Source: Mesorhabditis belari
Taxonomy: Eukaryota > Nematoda > Chromadorea > Rhabditida > Rhabditidae
Direction of reading: 5' to 3'
Assembly (NCBI GenBank): GCA_958450365.1
Contig: CAUEEP010000724.1
Span: 1,272,001 to 1,336,000, forward strand
Length of the DNA stretch: 64,000 bases
Below are positions 42,791 through 54,700 of this stretch, piece by piece. The notes below the pieces were generated by a model that made no database searches, was not told where the DNA came from, and worked only from the letters and a program-made list of their open reading frames with translations. The first letter of the stretch is position 1, and each line of letters opens with the position of its first letter. The position numbers were made by a program, and so were the translations under genes.

Positions 42791-45700
42791 ACAGGCTATA
42801 AGTAAAGCTTGCTTTACCGAAACGAAAAGCTTGTTACCGAAAACGAAAAACGTAAAAAAACCAGAGTTTTTGCAGAGTTTTCCGCTAAAAACGAAAAACA
42901 GAAAAAACCTCACCCACTTGCCAGAGGCATTTTCGCTATAATTTGACTCAGATTGAACCTTTCGACGTTATTTTGGTATCATTCGACGCAGAAAATTTTG
43001 CTCTATCGAATGAAGCCAGAATATCGTAGAAAGGTTCAATTTGAGCCAAATTATAGCCAAAATGCCTCTGGCAAGTGGACGGGGTTTTTTCCGTTTTTCG
43101 TTTTCAGCGGAAAACTCTGCAAGCTTTGTTTGTAGTATCGTAAGCTACCATAATGTTACCGAGAGGCTGGCTGAGAAGCAGTTACCGTAATTCTAAGCTA
43201 TAGTAATTCCGGGTCATGTTACAGTATCTCAGGTACAGTAATTCCAAGCTACAGTATCCCAAGCTACCGTAGCCACAAGCTACAGTATCCCAAGCTACCG
43301 TAGCCACAAGCTACAGTATCCCAAGCTAAAGTATCCCAAGCTAAAGTATCCCAAGCTACCGTAACCACAAGCTACGGTAATCCCAAGCTACAATAATCGA
43401 AGAGCAGGCTTATTCGATGGCATCCGGACGGGATACGATAGCTTTCAAAAGCGCAACTTTTAGCCCAATAGATCTAACTAATTGTAAACTTTTGTAATTG
43501 GTTTTCTTGGCTATTTAGAAGTTCATGTATTAGAAGGTTACCTCGTTTGTCCAAACTGTGTAATCTCAACCGTTTGATCGATGTAACGCAGCAATTTCGT
43601 GGGGATTCCCTCCCGCTCATCGCCGACAATCAAAGCACACTAGATATGGGAAATGTTTTTCAGGTTTAGAGAGTCCTACAGCAGTGCCTAGTTGGGTGTT
43701 GGGTCCTGCAGTACCCTTAGCATAAGAGGTACTGTAGGGCTAACTTAAAGTACTGTAGGCTAAGGCTTAGGCACTGTGGGTCCACAGTATCTCGGCACTA
43801 TTGAAGGCAGTATCCCAAGTACTGTAGGCTTACCGTATCCCGAGTACTGTAGGCTTACAATATCCCAAGTACTGTAGGCTTACTGTATCCCGAGTACTGT
43901 AGGCTTACAGTATCCCAAGTACTGTAGGCTTACAGTATCCCAAGTACTGTAGGCTTACAGTATCCCAAGTACTGTAGGCTTACTGTATCCCGAGTACTGT
44001 AGGCTTACAGTATCTCAAGTACTGTAGGCTTACAGTATACCGAAACAGTATTGCAGTCCTTACTTATCATACAGTACCCCAACGTTATTCAATCTTTAAC
44101 TTTTAACTAACCTTTCTCGGAAATGCGAACTTATGCATTTGAACGCTGTTTGTCGTTTGTTCGGCTCCAATCACCGTATAGCCGGCTTGCTTCAGAGAGT
44201 CCAAATAAAGATACAAATCGTCCACTTTCACCTGAATACCAGCTTTGTTCAAGTACTGCAGATCTATGCAAATTCTCACCGCTTCCATCTTTTGCCAATT
44301 CTCGGAGCTCATCGAAAGCGCTTTAAAACTCGCATCCTTCACCACAGCCAAATCGGCGAGAACCAACGTGTCAACGGAGAAGATTTCCGAAGTTCTGCAT
44401 AGACCTGAAACAAAGTTTTTGAAGTTTTGATATAACTGTTTCAGTTTAGATTTTTTGGTACAACCGGGCCCAAGACCTGTAAGCCAGCTCCAGACCAGGT
44501 CAAAACTAGAAGCCAGTTTCGGGACGGCCTTCTGTCGGCCCCAGGTCCAAGTCTAGAGTATAGGCTGACCGAGCTTTAGGAAATCTGAGCCCCGAGAAGA
44601 AAACTGGAATGACAAATGACCGTTAACAACCAGCAAATGACCGTTAAGAACCAGCAAATGACCGTTAAAGATATTCAGCTAATCAATTGAAAGCTAATTA
44701 ACGGCTTTGTTTTGGGGTATTTAACGAGTTGTTTTTTTCTTAAAATGCAATGTGACGGAACCTTTATATACCAGAATTAATTCTATCGTAGTTTTCGTCT
44801 AGTAATAGGTTGTCCCATAAAAAATTGCCGTTTTTCAAAAATTGCCGCTGTTTCAACCACTTTCTTCCGGTTTTTTTTGAGCCAACGCCATACTGTCATC
44901 CTTCAGCAATAGCTTTGTGCCAAAATCCGAGTCGTTCCTTCGGGATTTTGCTGAAGTTCGCGCCTCAACGTCTGTCGATTCACTTTTCTGGGACGACCGC
45001 TTCCTCGCTTTCGTGTGAGCCGGTTGTCACCTTTTCGGAACTTCTGAAACCACCATCGTGTAGTCCTTTCCTTGACGATTGTTGGCCCATAAAAGAATTG
45101 ATTTCTCTCGCTGCTTTGGCTGCGGAAATCCTCCTCAAATATCGTTGATGGATTATTGATGGATTTCTTTACGAGACAGCGCCATGTGATCGATCACAAC
45201 TTTTTTTGTTTTTGATTCCTAAAAAAGAGAATTTAGCACATAAAACTAGAATTGTAAATTAGTATAATAAAAAAAAGAGAAAGAAAAAGTGTTAATTTGT
45301 CGCTGAATACGAATCAAATGAAAAAACGGCAATTTTTTATGGGACAACCTAATAGATTGCGGTAACAATTTAATTAACAACAATTAACAAACGTCAACCA
45401 ACAAATGACCGTTAACAACCAGCAAATGACCGTTAACAACCAGTAAACCGTTAACAACCAGCAAATGACCGTTAAGAACCAGCTAATGACCGTTAAGAAC
45501 CAGCAAATGACCGTTAAGAACCAGCAAATGACCGTTAAGAACCAGCTAATGACCGTTAAAGATATTCAGCTAATCAATTGAAAGCTAATTAACGGCTTTG
45601 TTTTGGGGTATTTAATGAGTTGTTTTTTCTTTCTTTTCACATTTTTGTCATCTTTTATTAAGTTTTTCGCCTTTTCTACCCCCTCTTTACATCTTTTTTC

Positions 45701-48700
45701 TTTTAACACTTACTAGCACGCGTAATAGTGAGTTCCTAAGAAAAAAGTTGCTAGTTAACGGTTTATTAGTTGTTTTTGAAAGGTATTTAGAAAAGTTTTT
45801 TTTATTTCAATGTTCTATATCTACAGATCAACAAGTTGTTTAAAAAGTATTAAGAAAATGATATTATCAATCAATTCAAATCAAAATTTCCACAATTTTC
45901 AATGATTTCTAAAAGGTAAAACGATGAGAAAGTATTAATTAAAAACTTGTTGTTTTCTTTAGCTTTCGTTTGTCAGCTCCGAGCCAAACTAATATTTTAG
46001 TTACTATTGTTATTATTGAATGATTTGTCTATTCTTATGTAAATGTGTTCTCCCCTGTGCTTATCCCTTTTATTGCCGAGAAGGGACGGTCCTTGGGATT
46101 GCCTAGAAGGACAGTGAGGAGCCTAGAAGGACAGTGAGGAGTCTAGAAGGACAGTGAGGAGCCTAGAAGGACAGTGAGGAGTCTAGAAGGACAGTGAGGA
46201 GCCTAGAAGGACAGTGAGGAGCCTAGGAGGACAAGACTCTCATTTGGAGTCCCCCCAGGAACGAACACCTAGGAACGAATACGTTAATGAAAGAGTAATA
46301 ATTCTGAATTTCCGTAAGAACCTTGGCCTTAGCTACTCCTTAAAAAATCTAATGAAAAACAAAAAAGCAAAAGCTAAATGAAAGCGAGCGGGATTCGAAA
46401 ACTCGAGGGTTGGCCTTTGGCCTCCTTGGCAAGAACACTAACCACTCGGCCAAACCAGTAGCGCGCGCCGGTCACTGAGAACGGCTTATAATGGTTCGAA
46501 GCAAAAATCGGATTTTGCTGGGGACCGGAATACCCTTTGCAAAAGTCAGATCAGGTAAAGTCAACCTAAACCAGGCTAGCTCTGATCTGACCTAGCTAAG
46601 CCTGGTCAGATCAGAGCTAAGCTAGGTCAGACCAAGTCAAATTTGAACAAGAGCCTGGTTTCTGACTAGTCAAAGTCCTACCCAGTTCAAAACCTGACTT
46701 CTAACCTTTCCCTAGGAGAATTGCCATTGAAAAAGCTATGATTTGTGATTAGTTTTTGTTTATATTTCTCTCAATTCACCCCCAAGATTCGCTGCTTTGT
46801 CGACGAGATTCGCGATGACGATCAGTGAGCAATCTTCCGGTTTTTTCCACTCTATAGTCACCAATTTTCGTTGTAGATTCAGTTCCTCGTTGGCTTCATC
46901 TGAAAAGATTACTTATTTTTTACAAATTTAACTATTCACCAATTTCTTTGCTGTCTTTTTCTTCAATTTCCATTTCCGGAGCGCAAGTGTTGCATTTGGA
47001 GAGAGCTGAAAGGGATTTTGATTGCATTTGATACCTTTTGCAAGTGTTTAGCAAGCGTTTAGCAATCTAACTTTCGCAACTTATGACTTAGTGTGCCAGA
47101 AAGACTGTGTTTCTGGGGCTGTGAGCTGTGAGCACAAAGAACTAGTAAAGTTTGTGGCTATTTGTTGGCTTTGATTGTGTTTTCTTTGTGCTTGAACAGG
47201 AAAAACGGCCAATTCCGGCAAACTGTTGAACAGCCAATTCCCTCAAACCATTTCAATTATCCAAATCCCGTTCCTTTCTACAGCTTTGACCAGAAATTAT
47301 GTAAATTTACAAGGATTTTCTTTAGCTCTTCTTTATTTTTTTCGAACCTAAGCCTAAGCCCAAGAACTTACAATTGTGGACCAAAGATTTCGCTTGCAAG
47401 AACTCCCGATCCGGGTTCAACGATCGATATTCGGTCTCGTTCAACTCGAGAATGATTCTGAATGAAATTTCTCGAAAGCCAATCGAAAGCTAATCGAAAG
47501 CCAATCGAAAGCTAATCGAAAGCTAATCAAAAGCCAATCGAAAGCTAATCGAAAGCCAATCGAAAGCTAATCGAAAGCTAATCGAAAGCCAATCGTAAGC
47601 CAATCGAAAGCCAATCGAAAGCTAATCGTTTTTCAAACCTTTCCGTAATCCATTCCTCATCGGGCATTCCCGTATTTTCGACAATTTTTCGCAAAATCGT
47701 TTGCAAATCGAAATGCTCGACCGAATGCAAATGGGAAAAGTAGAAATCGGAGCAGAGATTGTCGATCACACGACGGGAATTGCTGGAAGCGAGAAATTGT
47801 TTTTGGTTCAAGTTTTTGGTTACTTTAAACTTTAGAAATTGTGTTACAGTAACCCGAAAGTAGGTTAGGGAATAGAAACGGGTTACGGTAGGCGCCCAAA
47901 AGGCCCCAAAAGGCCCCAAAAGGCCCCAAAAGACCCCAAAAGACCCCAAAAGACCCCCAAAAGGCCAGGATTCTACCGTAATACTTAATGGATCTTTGTC
48001 CTTGCTTATCGGTCAAATTAGTGCCAACAAAAGTCACATATTTCTTGTTAGTATCCAGCTACCGTAACCCGCTACCGTAACCCGCTACCGTAACCCGTTT
48101 CTATTCCACGGTTGATAAGCAAGTCTATTTATAAATTGCTTATAGTACAGAGTTGTTAGGGAAGCCCCACTTCTACAGTAAAACCCTAAGTACCCCTGTA
48201 TAAGGATTTCTACTGTAGGTTTAGGATCTATATAGCTTGATACCGTAACCCTAACTACTGTATCAAAGCTACGACTTTAAACTACCGTAAATATACACTA
48301 AACTACTGTTTTGATTGTCCCCCCTCTGCCCCTCGAGTACCCCCTAAGTGTCCCCCTTGCCAGAGGCATTTTGCGTTTTTCTCGACGCACAATTTACCAA
48401 TTTCGCTGTTTTTGTTTTCATTGGATAGAGGAGAGTTAGACGCATCGAATGAGACCAAAAACAGCGAAATTGATAGATTGTGTGTCGAGAAAAAGGCAAA
48501 ATGCCTCTGGCAAGGGGGCACTCAGAGGGGTACTCGAGGGGCAGAGGGGCACTCGAGGGGCCAAGGGGGGACACTCGGAATTTATAACCTACCTACATTA
48601 CCCCCAACTAAGACCCAAATTTAACCAGTAGCTTTTGAAAAAATGAAAAAAATCACAAACCCAGCCGGTTCCGCATCAAAATCGATAATCGATTTGAGGA

Positions 48701-51700
48701 CTTTCCAGCTGTTTTTCGATTCATCCGGCAAATATCCATACAATAATTTTGAGGCGGCGATCGCTGTGCAGCGAACGGAAAAGTTCTGGGCGGAAGTCCA
48801 CGGAGCAATCAAGGCCAAAATTCTCTCCAATATGCCCTGAAATGGTTTGGATTGGGTTTTCCCATAAAACTTTACCAAGTCCTCCCTCTTTATCCGCGCA
48901 AACAGCGTTAAGATATTCAGCCAAGAGGTCACACTTCCGATTCGCGTTGTGGCGAACTGAATAAGATGAATGACTACTATAATATTATTATATCGTTCCA
49001 ATATTATCGATTTTTCGGTCTCCCCTAAAATTCTATTGCTTGCCCTAGCTAGCTTTGCCCTACAGCTATGCCCAGATTTTCAAGAGCTCAAAATTAACTG
49101 TGTTTGATGGATCTTTATCCGGTTTTCCGTGTCATTAGCTTTATTTCTATTATTCTATTATAGGCTTCCTATTATTCCTATTAGAGTTCGGCAAACAAAA
49201 CCAAAACCAAAACAGACCAAAACCAAAACCAAAACACCAAAACAAACCAAAACCAAAACACCAAAGCAAACCAAAACTCAATTTGCATATAATAGGTTTT
49301 GTTTGCTTTTGTTTGTTTGCAAATTAACATGTAAATTTAAAATTGTAAAATGCAAATTTTCCTTTCACTTTTTCTCATTCCCCAAAATCTCGCGGTCGAA
49401 AAAAGGACCAAAACACGACCTCGAATTATCAATGATTCTGTGTTGAATGATACCAAATACTTGATGGTTGGACACGTCCGGACCCACTCATTCATAATCG
49501 GCTTTCAAAACAAAAAATAGCCTATGGGATAGATTTTTGGACGCTGATTTCAAATCTGCGAACAGATTTTCGCTAGCTCCTCCCAATCGCGAGATATTGG
49601 CGAGTTTTGGTTAGTTTTGGTTTTGGTTTTGGTTAGTTTTGGTTTTGGTCTGTTTTGGTTTTGGTGGTTTTGGTTTTGGTTAAGTTTTGGTTTCCGAAGT
49701 CTAACTCCTATTATAGGCTTCCTATTATTCTATTATAGACTTCCTATTATTCCTATTATTCCTATTATTCCAAACTCCTTGAAGTCTTTAGAAAATGACT
49801 TTAGAATATTCAAGATCTCGTTATTTGAGTGTTAACAAATCCGAAAAGGTAAAAAATTTCATCTAAAGTGTCGTTCTAATAGAAGAAATGCGGTATGTAG
49901 AAAAAAAGATGTAAACTTTGTTTATAGTTCGAGTTATAGTTAGATCTTAGTCTTTGTAGATATATAACAATTCAATAGATCCGGTAGCTAAATCAGTCAA
50001 TGTCTAGAAGCTAGTTCAAATCAGACCCTAGCCAATTTTTGTTATTTGAGCCTGAAGTACATACCGTAAATACTGTAATAGTCCCCCACAATGACGGTGC
50101 GGAGCGTTGCGTAGTCTAGCTTTGAACGAGTGTTTCTCGACACTGGTTTATGCTACAATGCGCGCTTAGGTATCAAAAGATAGCTGAAATTCAGGGCTAT
50201 TTTTTGATACCTAAGCGCGAATTGTAGCATAAACCAGTGTCAAGAAAAACGCGTCCAAAGCTAGACTACGCAACGCTCCGCACCGTCATTTACTACTAGT
50301 ACTAAAAACGACTACGCGACTGTACGAGGCGGGTACTATTGCAGGATTTACGGTAGTTTAGTGCTCACATGTTCTTGCGCTTTCACGATTTGCTCGAAAA
50401 CTTCGCCATCCCGATTCGCGCATGTCACCATGATCCATTCAACGAGAAGTTTGATGGAGAATTGTTGGCAGGGATCGATCACGAAACGGATACAGCAATC
50501 GATGATTTGAGAAAGGATTTTCTAAAAACCTCGGGTTTTTCCTCTTGACAAAACCGTTTCCTCAACGTTTTCTCTTGACGAAACCGTGTCAACTTTTTCG
50601 ACTACCATTTTCGATTACACTTTATTCAATCAATCTACTTTTGATTTGATTCTGTGAGTGTCCACAAAGGATATTGAAATACCCAAAAAGGAGATCTAGT
50701 TAGAAAAGTGCGAACGAATCGGCGCCGTTCATTTCAGTGTCAACGAATCAGCACGCGTTCATTTCAACGCCGCGTAAAAAACGCCGCGAAAACATTCATT
50801 TTCAGCGCCACGTAGAGCTTCAAAAATGTTTTCATAGATGGGAATCGTATGCGTAGATTCAGAATTTCGACAAATCAGACCTCGCTGACACGTCAAATTT
50901 GGACTAAAAGGCAAAAACTGCGGAAAAGCGTTAAGTTGCGTAGTTTTTGCCTTTTAGCCTAAATTTGACGTGTCAGCGAGGTCTGATTTGTCGAAATTCG
51001 GAATCTACGCATACGATTCCCTTCTATGAAAACATTTTTGAAGCTCTACGACCTTGCCTAAGGCCTTTTCCAGCAAAAAAAAGGTGCGCAAATGTCCAGG
51101 TGCGCAAAAAAAGATCGCATTTGTCCCACCCCCTGAAAACGTTCATTTCAACGCGACTAGGTTTTAAAATTCTTGATTCTCGTGTTGCTTTTGCATGTTT
51201 TTATCGTTTCCCTATTGTTTTTGCACTTTTTTTCATCTATTGCACCTAGAGCGCGGCCATATGCGCTAAAAAACGACCAAAATTAGCTCGATTTATCCAT
51301 TTCTTAGCGATAAAGTATACGAGAATCTTTGTATGCTTGCCGTTCAGAAGTCACTTCCCCAATTTTCCTCACAGTCGCCGTAAATTTTAAAAAAAACCAT
51401 CAACAACGGAAAATCGCGCTTCAAAATGGTGCATTAAGAAATCTCCCATTGGGCATCTAAAATCTTTGGCCGCTTTTGTTCATTTCAAGTAATTGTTGTT
51501 TTTTCTGTTGAATTTTATTGTTATTATTGTTGAAATACAAATAAACATGTGAAAACTTTGAAATCATTGAAATCCTTGAAATCCTCGAAAAAGAAAACAC
51601 TAAAACCAAGTGTATAAAGAAAATGATTGCGTTGACGCTGAAATGAACGGCACTGATTCGTTTGCGCTGTTCTAGCTAGGTCCCCCAAAAAATAGATATG

Positions 51701-54700
51701 TCGTAGCCGATTATGAATGAAATTTTTTGGCAAATCTTTCTAGTAGAGCAACCCTTTAATGTATGAGGACAATATTATATCATTTTGTAGCGAATTCAAT
51801 TCTGCGTCGATTGGTACCAAATTTGTGAGTTTAGGTTAAAAATTGCCGGCGCTACAACGTTTCATTCAAAATCGGCGGGACCCCCGTAGCCGATTATGAA
51901 TGAGTGGGTCTAGTCTAGGTCTAGGTCTAGGTCCAGGTCCAGGTCTAGGACCAGGTCCAGGTCCAGGTCTAGGTCCAGATCCAGGTCTAGGTCTAGGTCC
52001 AGGTCCAGGTCTAGGTCCAGGTCTAGGTCTAGGTCCAGATCCAGGTCCAGGTCTAGGTCTAGGTCTAGGTCCAGATCCAGGTCTAGGACCAGGTCCAGGT
52101 CCAGGTCTAGGTCCAGGTCCAGGTCTAGGTCCAGGTCTAGGTCTAGGTCTAGGTCTGGGAGCGTCCAACCATCAAGTATTTGGTATCATTCAACGCAGAA
52201 TCATTGATAATTATGTTAAATTTTTTAAATTAGCAAGATTTGATAAAAAGAAAAAAAATTAGAGCAAAAAACTGTTTGTTCAAGAGAAAACTTTGAAGCC
52301 CCATAATTTTTTTCTTTTTATCAAATCTTTCTAGTTTTAAAAATTTAACATAATTATCAATGATTCTGCGTTGAATGATACCAAACAATTGATGATTGGA
52401 CGCTCCTAGACCCACTCATTCATAATCGGCTGAAATTCATCATCGGCCACGACAGATAGATTAGATAAAAACTAGAGACGGTACGGTAGTTTTGACACGC
52501 TTTAGAAAACCGATTATTTGATAGTAACAGTTTTTTTACTTGATCTTTTAGATAGACGATCGAGAGAAGCAACAATTGCAGGGCTCTCGTTTTTCCGCGA
52601 TGAGCATAGGAGAGGCCAAATGATCTAGAGATTTACTTTGAGCTAAACTTATAAACGCACACTTTCTGGCGCACTGAATTCTTCATTTTTCTCTCAGCAA
52701 CGCTTTGGTGTCGCTAGAAAAACGAAGGATCGAGCGCGCCAGGAAGGGTACGTTTTTATGGTTTTTACGTAAAAACGGTCTAGACTGAATACTCTAATCT
52801 AGACGGAATAACCAAATCTAGACTGAATACCGTAATCTAGACTAGATACCGTCATCTAGACTAAATACTGTAATCTAGCTATTCTAGACTGAATATCCTA
52901 TTCCTGATCCATACCGTAATCCTGACAGTTTAGACTGAATACTCTAATCTAGACTGAATACTCTATATCGACTGAATGCCCTAATCTAGATTGAGCTAAT
53001 CTAGAAAACAAGTTTTTACGTTTTGAGCACAAAGCATAGTTAAAAAGAAACCTGCTCGTGCTTTTGTCCATCTCCAGGCACTGTTTGATAATCTCCAAAT
53101 GGAGTGCATCGGTGAATTTTTCGTCTCTCAAACAGCACTGAATCGCCACACTGATCGCCGTCATTCGGCACCTCTGGACGACTTCGTGAATTCTGTAAAG
53201 AAATCCGTAAATTTGCCACAATCTCCTTTTCAACCTTTCAAATCTTTCCGATGAATCAGCTTCATTCTCTGGATATATCAAATTGTATGAGGCATTCAAG
53301 ACATGACCGGCTTTCGTGGGAATCGGCCCAAAAGTTGCGACTGCGAAAATCTGAAAATTACTTAATAAACTGTAAATAAATGATTATAATAAATGATTAT
53401 AATATTAAGATATTTAAGAAATGTGAATAATCCGCTTTCTGCCCCGCTTGCTGCCCCGTTTTCTGCCCCGCTTTCTGCCCCGTTTTCTGCCCCGTTTTCT
53501 GCCCCGTTTTCTGCCCCGCTTTCTACCCCACTTTGCTAACGATAAACATCATCTTTTTTTAATTCATCTAAGTCCACAAAATCTTATTTTGTGGGCGCAT
53601 GAGAAAGGTTGAAATGCGATGAAATGTTTCGAGTGAAGACACAAAATATGTTTTTGTGCATTTTGCGTTTTAGATGTTGCGCTGAATTCTATAAAGTGCC
53701 TAGAAAAGTCTTTGTCGGGCTTATGGTAATGGGCAGTTTATAAACGGGAAAATTTGCAAAGAATTTCATTCTGATTGATTTTTGTTTGATTGTTTGCTTT
53801 TTGTTTGATTGATTGCTTTTTGTTTGATTGTTTGCTTTCGGTTACTGTAGTCACTTTCTGCCCCCCACTTTCCGCCCCCCACTTTCCGCCCTCCACCTTC
53901 TACCCTCCACCTTCTACCCTCCACCTTCTACCCTCCACCTTCTGCTCTCCACTTTCTGCCCCCCACCTTCTGCCCCCACTTTCCGCCCCAGTATTAATAT
54001 TTTATTTATTTACGGTATCTTGAAGATGAGTAAAAGTAAACCATGATTATATCATATTCCCAACTACATTAATCCCAGTTTACAGTATCCTACACAATCC
54101 CAGGCTGCGCATTTTCAGCTACAGATACGGTTCCAATACGGTTCTTTTTAGATCCAATACTGTTCCAATAAGGCTCCAATACGGTTCTTTTTAGATTCAA
54201 TACTGTTCCAATACGGTTCTTTTTAGATCCAATACTGTTCCAATACGGTTCCAATACGGCCCTTTCTTGAACCCTTAGTAGACTTTTTAGCTTTCTGCCC
54301 CATTTTTTTTGAATGAAACCTGTTCAGTCCATTTCTCATCTAGCCATCCTTGCGCATATTGCAGCGATTCAGCGAGCACCATAGCCACTGGCTGAGACAA
54401 TGAGGCGGCTTTGAGTTGTGCGGTGAAAAGTTTCTGAAAGTTGACGAAAAATAAGAATAAGAGATTTTTCCCAATAAAAGTTATAAATTTTTAAAGTACA
54501 GTTCTCGTTTTATCGGACCAATTCATTACCATTGCCTGTTCAGTTGTTTTCTCTCTCTTCAACATTTCCCAATGCAAAGCGATTCTCATCATTTGTCTGA
54601 TCGATGGTAAAGAGTTGAGACTTTTTTGCTCCTCATTGCACACCATCGATGCGGCGGCAATGCATTGGGAAAGAAGGGTCTCGTCGGTGATCTGTAAACC

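Noticed and set aside
43755..44045. CRISPR-like array of regularly spaced repeats
   Set aside because: Units are contiguous 25-bp tandem repeats without variable spacers, in an intron of a eukaryotic gene.
46381..46468. Functional Leu/Ser tRNA gene or nematode V-arm tRNA
   Set aside because: Acceptor and anticodon stems do not pair well; kept only as a tRNA-like sequence.
51866..52262. Pro/Arg- and Gly/Leu-rich open frames on both strands
   Set aside because: Artefact of the stop-free hexamer array in a hairpin element.
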